Source: Anoxynatronum sibiricum
GTDB lineage: Bacteria > Bacillota > Clostridia > Peptostreptococcales > Tindalliaceae
DNA length: 64,000 nt
Direction: 5' to 3'
Assembly (NCBI RefSeq): GCF_039414295.1
Contig: NZ_JBCITM010000012.1
Coordinates: 46,619-110,618 of the forward strand
This document shows positions 15,328 to 24,192 of the stretch, piece by piece (the first letter of the stretch is position 1; every line of letters begins with the position of its first letter). The position numbers were made by a program, and so were the translations under genes. The notes below the pieces were generated by a model. It saw only the letters and a program-made list of their open reading frames with translations, did no database searches and was not told where the DNA came from.

Positions 15328-16817
15328 GAATCATCACCGGCTTTCAGGGGCAGTGAGAGGGTGGTTCGCTGCACATCACTGCCGCCGCTGCGGGTAAGCG
15401 TGCCATCCATCAGCCAGAATAAATCCGGTAATAACAGGTTGCTTTCTGCAGCGTGGGAACGGGGAGCCGTATCCATTAACAGCAAAGTAAGGTGCTGGGG
15501 GGTGGCAGTCAATTGCAGCATGATGGGAATGGGTGCGGTGTCGTCTTGAGATGAAGGATGCAGCTCTAAAACGAGGGCCTGTAAGCATGCAAAAAGGCAG
15601 CGATAAAGGCATTCGGCCTGTCGCAGCGGCATGGATCGGCTGCCGGTGGGGATCAGGTCAATGGCAAGTCCCAGGGGGAGATAAGCCTGACATAACGCCT
15701 GCATCAGGGCTGCCAGGTGACGCAGGGGAAACAGACTGGATCTGACGCGGTAAAGGTATAACCGCAGCAGTTGATGGCAATGAATCGCTTGCAGGCGCAC
15801 CTGAATGACCTGCCGGTGAAAAGCCCCAGCTGATTTGGTGTTGAGAGAGGCGGCAACGGCTTCGTGCAGGTCGGTGAGCTCGTGCCGCAATAACTGGTTC
15901 ATTTCTCGCAGAAAAAAACGCCGCTCCTGCTGGGCAGCCTGGTCGGCTGTGCCGGCAAGACTGACTTTCAACAGCTGGTTCACCTGTTCCAGATTTCGGG
16001 TTTTCTCATGAAGCTGCTGAATCTGAAGGCGGGGAAGGGTGATGTTTTCCAACGCCAGCACAAAGCCGGGGCCTGCCGGCTGCACACGCAGTGAATAGGC
16101 GGCGGTTGGATCAAGGGGCGTCAGACCTGTTTTTTCCCAAAGTCCTTCGGCGGTGAAGGTGGATTCCGGTTGCAGGGAAAGGGATTTCAATTGTTTCGGG
16201 TTGAGGCGGGACACTGCCTGAAAATGTGCTTCATAATAGGTGTTGTAATGGATGGGGCAACCGCTGGTGTCGGTCACCACCGCTGCCAGGGGGAAGGCTT
16301 GAATGATGTTATCAAGGTTTTTTTCGCGATAAAGAGAAGTCTTTTTCAGCAGCAGGGGCACCAGCACAAGAATCATCAGGGTGACTGCCGCCAGCAGCGG
16401 GTCAGTCAGAGGAGAGGCGGATTCAGGCAGTGGCAGTGTCCAAAGAGATACCAGGAACCAGCTGCAGGGAAAAAACCACCAGAATAATGGAAACAAAAGG
16501 CGTTGTCTCACATGCCGGCGGGAAATAAGGCGCCAGCCCTGAAAAGAGTGATAGAACAGCGGCAATGTCCAGAGGGTGTCGATCCATGGCCGCAGGGGAT
16601 AGGCGATTAAAGTGGGATGCACCAGCTGTACCAGGCGGAAAAAGAGCCAGAAGCCCAGCAGGCATGACAGAAAGAAAAAAGTATCAAACAGAACCCCTCG
16701 CTGCAAACGAAAGAGAACCACAGTGGCAGTCACCGTGACAAGGATCAGGAGAGTCACGAGCCAGAGGCTTTTCAGGAAGAGTAGATCCGACAACAGGTGA
16801 ACAGATTCGCCGTGCAT
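15324..16817 (-). CDS. membrane protein resembling the NarL-type kinase, catalytic part degenerate
   Basis: 497 residues from ATG 16817 (GGGGG about 7 nt upstream; a longer frame starts at 16868 without an RBS). About six or seven membrane helices (1-165), a PAS-like stretch (~175-265) and a coiled coil match the layout of the following kinase. The H-box region ('RRFFLREMNQLLRHELTDLHEAV') has no clear phospho-acceptor context, and I cannot find N or G boxes ('LLLMDTAPRSHAAESNLLLPDLFWLMDGTL' sits where the G-box should be). It looks like a diverged paralogue that acts as a sensor or regulator of the true kinase. First gene of the three-gene operon. Confidence 0.7.
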   Translation of the reverse strand: MHGESVHLLSDLLFLKSLWLVTLLILVTVTATVVLFRLQRGVLFDTFFFLSCLLGFWLFFRLVQLVHPTLIAYPLRPWIDTLWTLPLFYHSFQGWRLISRRHVRQRLLFPLFWWFFPCSWFLVSLWTLPLPESASPLTDPLLAAVTLMILVLVPLLLKKTSLYREKNLDNIIQAFPLAAVVTDTSGCPIHYNTYYEAHFQAVSRLNPKQLKSLSLQPESTFTAEGLWEKTGLTPLDPTAAYSLRVQPAGPGFVLALENITLPRLQIQQLHEKTRNLEQVNQLLKVSLAGTADQAAQQERRFFLREMNQLLRHELTDLHEAVAASLNTKSAGAFHRQVIQVRLQAIHCHQLLRLYLYRVRSSLFPLRHLAALMQALCQAYLPLGLAIDLIPTGSRSMPLRQAECLYRCLFACLQALVLELHPSSQDDTAPIPIMLQLTATPQHLTLLLMDTAPRSHAAESNLLLPDLFWLMDGTLTRSGGSDVQRTTLSLPLKAGDDS

Positions 16818-16949
16818 ACGGTTACCCCCTTTATATCCATCATACCAGAAAAATGAAAAAACATTCAATCTTTCATTGACAGAGCGATAAAGTCAACACC
16901 AGCCCGTTGCAATGGCTACAGATCACAGGGATCTGCCGGGGAAATGAAG

Positions 16950-17004
16950 TGACAACATTGATGACATTCTGTGTGACAGTTTCGATGACAGTTGTGAATC
17001 GACA
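16950..17004. promoter_or_regulatory. array of TGACA direct repeats with 12-bp period
   Basis: TGACA starts at 16950, 16962, 16974 and 16986, exactly 12 bp apart, and a fifth CGACA lies at 17000. The array is in the 254-bp divergent gap between the kinase-like operon (minus) and the GRAM-like gene (plus). This is the form of a cooperative response-regulator operator. Confidence 0.6.
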
Positions 17005-17071
17005 GCCTTGAAACCCGCAGTCTATACTGAAAGTGATTCAGAGACGGGCCCAGATTGAGAGGAGGGTTATC

Positions 17072-17434
17072 ATGTTGCAAGAGGGAGAACAAGAGAGAGG
17101 CAAATGGACCACCAATTTGCTGGTGGAGGGAAACCGAATGCTGGGAGAGTTGGTCATCACCGATGCACACATCTATTTCAAAAGCCAGTATCTTATTTCC
17201 CTGGAATCAGTGGTGCGCATGGGCGTTTTTAAACAATATGGGAATGATGCGGAACAGATGCTGTGCATTCCCCGAAAGAGCGTGAGCCGTATTACGGCAG
17301 AAGAGAAGATGCTGAAAAAGAAAATTCTACTGGAAACGACTGCGGGTAATCTGGTAATTGATAACGGCATGATGTCGGTGAAAGCCATGATGCAAGCACT
17401 GGAACCCGAAGGACTCTCTGTGGAAAGAAGATAA
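17072..17434 (+). CDS. GRAM/PH-like domain protein
   Basis: 120 residues, ATG 17072 with GAGGAGGG upstream. The pattern 'GNRMLGELVITDAHIYFKSQYLISLESVVRM' followed by a second half with 'IPRKSVSRITAEEKMLKKKILLETTAGNLVIDNG' is that of a bacterial GRAM/PH-like fold: a beta-rich membrane- or lipid-binding domain. No signal peptide. The function is unknown. It is the first gene of a plus-strand unit with the anchored protein at 17447 (12-nt gap), and faces the TGACA array, so it may be controlled by the neighbouring two-component system. Confidence 0.55.
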   Translation: MLQEGEQERGKWTTNLLVEGNRMLGELVITDAHIYFKSQYLISLESVVRMGVFKQYGNDAEQMLCIPRKSVSRITAEEKMLKKKILLETTAGNLVIDNGMMSVKAMMQALEPEGLSVERR

Positions 17435-17446
17435 GGAGTGAGAGGT

Positions 17447-18199
17447 ATGAGAATGACAGACCTGCTGGTTCCACTGTTGTTTCTCTTCGGCTTCGGCTTC
17501 ATGGCCTGGCGGTTGATGAAAGGCAAAAAAGACAGGGATCAGCAGCTGACGCAACTGGCAGCCGCCAGGGGGTGGCACTTTTACCCTGGAAAAGGAGGCG
17601 GTGTGGTGGATCATCAACATCCCGAAGAGCGCAACAGGCTTTTCACGCTGGAAGGTGTCACAGCCGCAGGGACTTCGTGGCGTCTTGAGTCAAGGGGAAA
17701 AATGGAGCTAAAAGGGCAGCGGACACTGCCGGCTTATACGCGGCTGGTGCTGGAACAGTTCAGTGAGGTTCCGGTGATGATGATTCCAGACCCGGGAAGT
17801 GAGTTGCCGGCAGGCATGATGAGCCGTCTGCTGGAAAACTACGGCGTACACCCGGAAGAGGGGGTTCTGAAACCGGCTGCATGGCCAAAGGGAATGGAGC
17901 CGCGGTACAGGCTGTATGCAAAGGCGCCGGAAAGACTGGCCCCTTTACTGGAAATTGTCGCACAGGCCTTGCCAGTCTGGGCTGGGAAACTGCCGGCAGC
18001 CCGGCAGCCAGTATTTCTGGGTGGTGATGAAACCGGCCTTTTTCTCAACTGGGGCATCGAAAAGCCGGAAGATGTGGCGGCGCTGGTGACATTGGCGGAA
18101 AACTGGTCGGAAGTGCTGGCCAGGCTGACAGCATCAGATGAGGCACCGGCTGGGGCTGAAGATGAAGGCAACAAAAATAAGGCCATGCACGGTGTATAA
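17447..18199 (+). CDS. single-span membrane-anchored protein, unknown function
   Basis: 250 residues from ATG 17447 (AAGGAG 8 nt upstream). An N-terminal membrane helix (residues ~5-23, 'LLVPLLFLFGFGFMAW') is followed by basic residues and a soluble domain of about 200 residues, probably cytoplasmic, with 'LAAARGWHFYPGKGGGVVDH' near its start. That pattern resembles proteins in which a membrane anchor precedes a DUF3137-like fold. I cannot assign a function. It forms a unit with the GRAM-like gene upstream and probably the WG-repeat gene downstream (37-nt gap). Confidence 0.55.
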   Translation: MRMTDLLVPLLFLFGFGFMAWRLMKGKKDRDQQLTQLAAARGWHFYPGKGGGVVDHQHPEERNRLFTLEGVTAAGTSWRLESRGKMELKGQRTLPAYTRLVLEQFSEVPVMMIPDPGSELPAGMMSRLLENYGVHPEEGVLKPAAWPKGMEPRYRLYAKAPERLAPLLEIVAQALPVWAGKLPAARQPVFLGGDETGLFLNWGIEKPEDVAALVTLAENWSEVLARLTASDEAPAGAEDEGNKNKAMHGV

Positions 18200-18236
18200 C
18201 TGCTGGGTGTGTAAGTGTTGAAAGAGGGGAACAGCC

Positions 18237-19781
18237 ATGTTGAAACAGCTGTATCAAAAAAGCCTGCATAACCTTCCGAGAACGGCAGCGTTGAGGGTTT
18301 TTAGGTTAAAAGTGTTGGCGTTGACGCTGGTGATGATGGTGCTTCTTGCTGCCCCAGTTCCCGCAGAAGCCTGGGGCTACGCAGAGTACAATGGGTTGGT
18401 TCATCGCAGCGGCCGGGTGATTCCTCTGCCTGACGGATACGTGTTGGAGGCAGACCCGGACGGGCCGACACTGGAAAATGACCCCCGGGAAGGATTTCAG
18501 GAGGGCTTGATTCCCGTGAGGGAAACAGATTCAGGGCTTTATGGATACATGAATATGGAAGGTGAAATCGTCATTGCACCCCAGTTCACCCTGGCCCAGC
18601 CTTTTTCGGAAGGCCTGGCAGCAGTGGCGCTGGACGAATGGTTTCAGCAATGGGGGTGGATCAACCCCCAGGGAAAAATGGTGATCGAACCCATCTACGA
18701 CGCAGGTGGGTCATTCAGGGAAGGAGCTGCCTGGGCCTCAGTGTACCTGGGTGAAACCTTGGCGGAAGACCCGGCCTATGGTTTTCTTCGCCCAGACGGC
18801 AGTCTGCTCACCCATTTCAAATACTACCTGGCTGGTGATTTTCGGGAAGGCATGGCACCGGTATGTGAACTGCTGCAGTGGGGTTTCGTGAATCTTGAAG
18901 GTGAAGAAATCGTACCGCCTCAGTATGACTGGGTATCCTCCTTTGTGGAAGGGGTAGCCGTGGTCAGGCTCTATGACAGTCACGGATTGGTGAACCGGCA
19001 GGGTGACCTGTTGTGGCTGAAAGACTACGATACCCTTTCCGATTTTTATGAAGGTTATGGGGTCGCTTCCCGGGGCGGAGACCACTGCATCGTCACCCTG
19101 GATGGCAGGGAAATTCCCCTGGAACCCCCCATACAAGGTCTTCTCTACTTCAATGCCGACCGGGGAGAAGGCTTTCGCTATGGGATGCTGCCGGTGATCG
19201 CCGCCGACGGCACCCAGGGATACGCCGATCTTTCGGGAAGGTTGGTCATTAGCGGACCCTACGAGCAGGTCTTTGGTTTTCGGAACGGTCTGAGCGGGGT
19301 GATGATGTTCACCGACGAAACCAGTCAAATTAACCATGAGCAATTTCAGCAGGTTGTTGGATTTATTGATCTGGAAGGAGCGATGGTCATTGATCCGGTT
19401 TTTCCCATGGCGGGCAGCTTTAACGAAGGGCTGTGCCCGGTGATGAACACTGAAAGGCGCTGGGGGGCCATTAATATGTGGGGCCAGTGGGTCATCGATC
19501 CGGTGTTTCTGGAAATGGGAGCCTTTGTCAGCGACTACGCACCAGTGGTGCTGCCACCGGACTGGGTGGCAGCAGCTTCGGTGACGGTAACGCCAGACAC
19601 GACAAATAGATCTGATGAAGAAAATGAGAAAAACGAAGGGAATGATGTCGATATAGGAAATGAAACAGCGAACAATCACTCATTAACAAAACAATCTGGA
19701 CTTGTGGGCTGGCTGATCCCTGGTCTTGTGCTGATGGTACTGGTAACGGGAACGGGGATGTGGCTGAAAAGAAAGTCGTAA
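18237..19781 (+). CDS. WG-repeat surface protein with C-terminal anchor
   Basis: 514 residues. Hydrophobic export signal at ~22-45 ending near 'PAEAWG'. The body has at least seven WG (KWG) repeats of about 40-60 residues, e.g. 'GYMNMEGEIVIAPQF', 'WGWINPQGKMVIEPIYD', 'WGFVNLEGEEIVPPQYD', 'VGFIDLEGAMVIDPVF', 'WGAINMWGQWVIDPVF'. After an Asn/Glu/Asp-rich linker comes a C-terminal membrane helix ('GWLIPGLVLMVLVTGTGMWL') with a basic end, so the domain is held outside the membrane. WG repeats form beta-propeller-like structures of unclear function, possibly in protein or sugar binding. Confidence 0.85.
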   Translation: MLKQLYQKSLHNLPRTAALRVFRLKVLALTLVMMVLLAAPVPAEAWGYAEYNGLVHRSGRVIPLPDGYVLEADPDGPTLENDPREGFQEGLIPVRETDSGLYGYMNMEGEIVIAPQFTLAQPFSEGLAAVALDEWFQQWGWINPQGKMVIEPIYDAGGSFREGAAWASVYLGETLAEDPAYGFLRPDGSLLTHFKYYLAGDFREGMAPVCELLQWGFVNLEGEEIVPPQYDWVSSFVEGVAVVRLYDSHGLVNRQGDLLWLKDYDTLSDFYEGYGVASRGGDHCIVTLDGREIPLEPPIQGLLYFNADRGEGFRYGMLPVIAADGTQGYADLSGRLVISGPYEQVFGFRNGLSGVMMFTDETSQINHEQFQQVVGFIDLEGAMVIDPVFPMAGSFNEGLCPVMNTERRWGAINMWGQWVIDPVFLEMGAFVSDYAPVVLPPDWVAAASVTVTPDTTNRSDEENEKNEGNDVDIGNETANNHSLTKQSGLVGWLIPGLVLMVLVTGTGMWLKRKS

Positions 19782-19822
19782 CATGATTTTTCATCAGATG
19801 CCATCAATTTCCATCGGATGCA

Positions 19823-19839
19823 GACAGGGATACCCTGTC
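19823..19839. other. short perfect hairpin
   Basis: GACAGGG-ATA-CCCTGTC in the 237-bp gap between the WG-repeat gene and the lipoprotein gene. No T-run follows. Confidence 0.4.
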
Positions 19840-20018
19840 CCATTGCGTCAGTGTATGGAATGCGCGCAGGACAGATGTGTCAATGCCGGTGAGGTACCAT
19901 GTTCCAACGCGCGGTAGTCGTGGTAGTCTATACGGAAGTGGATGATTGTTGGATGGTGAATGGTTTTGGATCATGTAACGCTTTGAATCAGGTAACGCTC
20001 AAGATAAAGGAGGATGAG

Positions 20019-20948
20019 ATGCGTACAGTCACATATCAATCAGGAAAAACACTGCTGATTCTGATTTTGGTAATGCTGGTGGCGGCCGCTGGCTGCGGCG
20101 CAAAAGCGGAAGTGGAAACAGGAGCGGAAACGGAAGCAAAAGCGGAAGAGAAGGATCAAACCATTGATTTTTCAGGTGAATGGACAGGGACCCAATTGCT
20201 GGCAGAAATCAGCGGGGCAGATGCCGAGGCATACAAGGAGATGGAAGGGTTAACGCTGGACAGCCGCTTGATTCTTTCCCTTTCCGACGACAGTGAAGGT
20301 GCGGCAGAATTGTATTTTGTCGATGACCTTGCCGGCCCTGAACTGAATGCGGCTGTGGTCGACAAGAGTCTCATATTGACCGGAACCCTTTGGGGAGACC
20401 CCTTTGAGTGGACCGGCACCTTTGAATATGACGAAGCGGAAGCAGGGTGGACCCTGACCGGCGGGGGAGACATTACAGGCACGGCAGAAGATGTGGTTTT
20501 TCACATTGTTCTGAGTCTGAACCAGGCTTCTTCTGATGAACCCGGGAGTCAACCCGCTGCAACGGGTGATCAACCTGCTGCGGCCTCTGAATCAGGCAGT
20601 CAGGCCGTCAGTGCTGATGCCCCCCTTGAAGAGCTGTTAATTGGATCATGGATGAAGGAACCTTCCAATGTAATGGTGGAAAGAAGTGTGCTGACATTCG
20701 AGAAAGACGGATCTGCCATGACTTATTATGCCACACCGGGTGCCGGTGACAGCGAAGAAACCTGGCACACGGGATCCTGGAAAAAGGATGAGCCCATAGG
20801 CGGCACCTGGAAAACGGCCGGGAACATGCTGACAGCTGAGTTTGAAAATGAATCAAGTTCCTTTGAAACAGAGGTGCGTGTCGTTGATGCCAACACCATT
20901 GTCATCGAAGTCTTCTATACCCGATCAGAGTATGTCAGGCTGCCTTAA
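20019..20948 (+). CDS. lipoprotein of unknown function
   Basis: 309 residues from ATG 20019 (AAAGGAGG upstream; an upstream in-frame ATG at 19899 has no RBS). Signal peptide with lipobox 'LVAAAGC', lipidated Cys26. A charged Glu/Ala spacer follows, then two beta-rich halves: ~45-175 ('FSGEWTGTQLLAEISG', 'FEWTGTFEYDEAEAGWTLTGGGDI') and ~205-309 ('LIGSWMKEPSNVMVERSVLTFEKDG'), joined by a Ser/Gln/Pro/Ala linker. The repeated 'G-x-W-x-x-x' openings recall lipocalin-like DUF4488/5640-type domains, but this is not firm. It lies among other export-signal genes. Confidence 0.65.
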   Translation: MRTVTYQSGKTLLILILVMLVAAAGCGAKAEVETGAETEAKAEEKDQTIDFSGEWTGTQLLAEISGADAEAYKEMEGLTLDSRLILSLSDDSEGAAELYFVDDLAGPELNAAVVDKSLILTGTLWGDPFEWTGTFEYDEAEAGWTLTGGGDITGTAEDVVFHIVLSLNQASSDEPGSQPAATGDQPAAASESGSQAVSADAPLEELLIGSWMKEPSNVMVERSVLTFEKDGSAMTYYATPGAGDSEETWHTGSWKKDEPIGGTWKTAGNMLTAEFENESSSFETEVRVVDANTIVIEVFYTRSEYVRLP

Positions 20949-21103
20949 GATGCCAAGCGGCCTAAAGGTGCCCGCCTATCTTTGAAAAAGCGGGCATGGG
21001 TGCGTGAAAAAAACAGTTGAGGTCACACGACCTTATGAATGGGTCGTGATAGAAGGAAGCGTAGCGAATATGAGAAGGGATCAGGAAAGGGAGGTTGAGA
21101 CAA

Positions 21104-21694
21104 ATGAAACAAATGAAATGGTGGAATGACGTTTTAATGAGTCGCAGAGGCAGGGGAATGCTGATTTTGATGCTGGGATTGGTGCTCATGCTTACTGCCT
21201 GCGGTGGTTCTGGGGGTAACGAAGCCCAGGCGCCGGAACCGCCGGCCCAGGCTGAATCGGTGGCGGATGTGGACGGTCCGGGCAGCGAACTCTTCGGGCC
21301 GCCCATTGAAGGAGAGCGTTATGAGACTGAAAAAGTGTCCATGGTGATCCCTGATGGCTGGAATGTGATGGACATCAGTGGCGGGCTTCAGGCTTACCAG
21401 GGGAATAATGCGGTGGAAGTGTGGGTAAGGGGCAGTGGGTTAAGTGACGGCGATGCAGAGAAGGCCATGGAGGGTCTGGCTGCCGACTACGATGGTTCAC
21501 CTGTTGAAACCTTCGAACACTGGGGACTTACCTTCTACTCCACCGTTTTTGAAATGTACGGCAGCCAACAGTTTAAAATGAGTGCGGTGAAAGATGGTGA
21601 GCGAATTGAGATTGGACTGGCCATGCACAGCAGTGCCGATGAAGCTACAGAAGACCTGATGTTTGGCATGCTGGACACCATTGAACTGAAATAG
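21104..21694 (+). CDS. small lipoprotein of unknown function
   Basis: 196 residues from ATG 21104 (GGGAGG 9 nt upstream; an in-frame TTG at 21095 is less likely). Basic N-terminus, hydrophobic helix and lipobox 'LMLTAC' with Cys33, then a Gly/Pro/Ala spacer. The folded part (~65-196) begins 'YETEKVSMVIPDGWNVMDISGGLQAYQGN', a pattern like the PsbP/DUF1795-type fold of lipoproteins that carry a 'V-x-I-P-x-G-W' strand. Role unknown. The gene follows the previous lipoprotein by 155 nt and leads into the stalk/Big2 protein by 30 nt. Confidence 0.65.
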   Translation: MKQMKWWNDVLMSRRGRGMLILMLGLVLMLTACGGSGGNEAQAPEPPAQAESVADVDGPGSELFGPPIEGERYETEKVSMVIPDGWNVMDISGGLQAYQGNNAVEVWVRGSGLSDGDAEKAMEGLAADYDGSPVETFEHWGLTFYSTVFEMYGSQQFKMSAVKDGERIEIGLAMHSSADEATEDLMFGMLDTIELK

Positions 21695-21724
21695 CGGGGA
21701 GTTTTGATGGAAAGGAGAAAATCC

Positions 21725-24013
21725 ATGCATGAAAATAAGCAACCTCAATGTCAAATCTTCAGATGTTTGTTGGGTGTCCTGCTGGTGATCACCCTGACGG
21801 TTTCTTCTGTGGGAGCGACAACAGTGGCCTTCACCATGGGAGAAGCCGGCTATACGGTGGATGGTATCTGGCAGGCTTCAGATGCGGTGCCCTATATTCA
21901 GCAGGGCCGCACCATGGTGCCGGTACGGTTTGTGGCAGAAGCCCTGGGAGCAGATGTTCATTGGGACGCCAATGCCCGCCGGGTGACAGTGGAAAAGGGG
22001 TCGGATCAGATTGAACTAGTGATTGGCTCCCGAAACTTGATGAAGAACGATGAGCTGTTCATGGTCATGGATACCGAAGCGGTGATTGTTCCGCCTGGAC
22101 GTACCATGATTCCTGTTTCACGGCTGGCGGCTGCTTTGGATATTCCCTACCAGTGGGATGCTGCCGGCGGAAGAGCCCTTTTCATGCCTGGGGCATCGGT
22201 GAATCAACCAGCACTGGAGGCAGTCAAGGTCTTCGATACGCCGGGGGTATATGGCCCGGAAACTGGAATAGAAGCCATTGAAGGAAACGTGGTGGTGGCT
22301 TCGACGGGAGTCACCCTGCAAAACTATGAAATCACGGGAGAACTGGTGATTGATGAACGGGTCGGTGATGGAACGGTGACGCTGAACCAGCTTAGGGTAT
22401 GGGGCAGCACCCATATTCATGGCGGTGGTGCGGAGAGTATTCATATCAATGGCGGCCAATACTGGCAGGTATATGTGAAGACGGGCAACGGTGAAGCAGT
22501 GCGCATTGTGGCAGTGGATGCTCATGGGCTGGAAATCATTCTCGCGGAAGATGCTGCCGGCCAGGAGCTGATTCTTGAAGGATCCTTTGACCTGTTGATG
22601 GTGGAGGCAGCTGGCGTCATCATCACCACTGCTGGTGACACCAGCATCAGTGACATTGTGGTCACTGCCTCTGCGGCAGAAGGGTCGCTGACCTTATCGC
22701 CGCAGACCCGGGTGGAAAAACTGATGGTGAACAACGACACGCTGACCATGACAGCAACGGGTAACATTGGCACCGTTGAAGGAACGGGTAAAGAAGCGGT
22801 TGAGCAGCAGCGAAACCAGACAACCGCGCCAACCACTGCGGCTCCGGCTGTCGGCGGTGGTGGCGGTGGCGGCGGTACTGGACAGGTTGAAACCATTGCA
22901 GTAAGTGGCGTTCAGGTATCTCCGAGCACTCTGTCGCTGGTGGCTGGGGGTGTGTCGGGCACATTAACTGCCACTGTGACGCCTGCCAACGCCAGCAACA
23001 AAGGTGTGCTTTGGTCCACCAGTGACGCTGGTGTGGCAACGGTGGCCAATGGAGTGGTGACACCTGTAGCACCGGGAAGTGCCGCCATCACGGCCACTGC
23101 ATCGGGAGACGGAACCAAAAAAGCGGTGTGCAACGTGACGGTGGCACCTGCACCAACAGTGGGAATGACGGTGGATGCTGCTACCGTGCCGATTTTTCCT
23201 GTGGGAGACACCCGGGAGTTTGAGCTCAGTATGGTGGGAAATGATGATACGGGGAAAGCGACATACGCCATGTTCACCATGCCCCTTGGCAGTATGCTGG
23301 AATTCAAGCACAGCAGTGGCGACTGGATCCAAATTCTGCAGCGGTTTCCCGCTTCGGGCAGCTTTCCTGTCGCCAACGATACCACCCTTTTTCGGGCTTC
23401 TTTTCAGCAGGCGGGCAACCATGATATTGAAGTGACTTTCTATGATGCCCAGTCGACGGAAGTCATGGCAAGTACCACCATACCGGCGGAGGTAAGACCG
23501 GGTTATCAGGTGTTTTATGATGGCAACGGCAATACCGCGGGAACGCCTCCGGTGGATCCAGGCAAGTACTATGAAGGGGAAACAGTGCGGTTGCGTTGGA
23601 ATGCGTTTGTCGAGCCTGAAAGAATGAAAAAAGTGGATGGCAGCGTCACCTACTCCTTTTCAGGGTGGAACCGGGCGGCGGATGGCAGCGGCGAAGCCTG
23701 GCTGATAGGACCGGCCTACCACTATATGACCATGGGGAACAGTGATGTGACATTGTATGCCGTTTGGAAAAGCTTTCGAAGCCCCCGCTATTACGGCACT
23801 GAGCCGGGCCAGAGCCGTCTTGAAAGCTTTGTTGAAGTGGGAACCGCTTTCACTCTGTTTGATGGTGATGGCTGGACCAAAGCAGGATTCACCCTGAAAG
23901 AATGGAACACCCAGAGCGATGGTTCAGGAACCCCGTATCAGCTGGGAGAAACCATTACCATGCCGGCGGGTGCCGGAGAATTTATCCTCCGGGCTATTTG
24001 GGAGCCGGAGTAA
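21725..24013 (+). CDS. secreted stalk-domain/Big2/InlB-repeat surface protein
   Basis: 762 residues from ATG 21725 (GGAAAGGAG 7 nt upstream). Signal peptide 1-36. A copper-amine-oxidase N-terminal-like stalk domain follows (~40-145, with 'GRTMVPVRFVAEALGADVHWD' and 'GRTMIPVSRLAAAL'). Residues ~150-360 are a repetitive beta-rich region. An eight-glycine linker precedes a Big2 immunoglobulin-like domain (~393-470, 'WSTSDAGVATVANGVVTPVAPG'). Two Listeria-Bacteroides (Flg_new) repeats form the end ('VFYDGNGNTAGTPPVDPGKY' and 'WTKAGFTLKEWNTQSDGSG'). The layout is that of an adhesin or matrix protein. No sortase motif or S-layer domain is seen. A strong terminator follows. Confidence 0.8.
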   Translation: MHENKQPQCQIFRCLLGVLLVITLTVSSVGATTVAFTMGEAGYTVDGIWQASDAVPYIQQGRTMVPVRFVAEALGADVHWDANARRVTVEKGSDQIELVIGSRNLMKNDELFMVMDTEAVIVPPGRTMIPVSRLAAALDIPYQWDAAGGRALFMPGASVNQPALEAVKVFDTPGVYGPETGIEAIEGNVVVASTGVTLQNYEITGELVIDERVGDGTVTLNQLRVWGSTHIHGGGAESIHINGGQYWQVYVKTGNGEAVRIVAVDAHGLEIILAEDAAGQELILEGSFDLLMVEAAGVIITTAGDTSISDIVVTASAAEGSLTLSPQTRVEKLMVNNDTLTMTATGNIGTVEGTGKEAVEQQRNQTTAPTTAAPAVGGGGGGGGTGQVETIAVSGVQVSPSTLSLVAGGVSGTLTATVTPANASNKGVLWSTSDAGVATVANGVVTPVAPGSAAITATASGDGTKKAVCNVTVAPAPTVGMTVDAATVPIFPVGDTREFELSMVGNDDTGKATYAMFTMPLGSMLEFKHSSGDWIQILQRFPASGSFPVANDTTLFRASFQQAGNHDIEVTFYDAQSTEVMASTTIPAEVRPGYQVFYDGNGNTAGTPPVDPGKYYEGETVRLRWNAFVEPERMKKVDGSVTYSFSGWNRAADGSGEAWLIGPAYHYMTMGNSDVTLYAVWKSFRSPRYYGTEPGQSRLESFVEVGTAFTLFDGDGWTKAGFTLKEWNTQSDGSGTPYQLGETITMPAGAGEFILRAIWEPE

Positions 24014-24063
24014 GCAGTCGGTGTCAAGAATCAGTAAAATGAAGAGATGGTGAATCACTCAAA

Positions 24064-24105
24064 AAACCGGCAGCATCAGAAGAAGTGTTCTGATGCTGCC
24101 GGTTT
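24064..24105. terminator. strong bidirectional terminator
   Basis: AAACCGGCAGCATCAGA and its perfect 17-nt complement, with an 8-nt loop and short T-run. It serves the surface-protein gene (plus) and possibly murC (minus), which end towards each other. Confidence 0.75.
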
Positions 24106-24192
24106 GCGTTTGACTGCCCATCAAATGCTGTCTTTTCAAACAATCGAGGGTTGGTTGTGAAGAAAAGTTACTGCAGGATCAATGGAAATTCA

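Noticed and set aside
18738..19679. 313-codon frame on the minus strand
   Set aside because: Antisense to the WG-repeat gene; no RBS and no recognisable domain.
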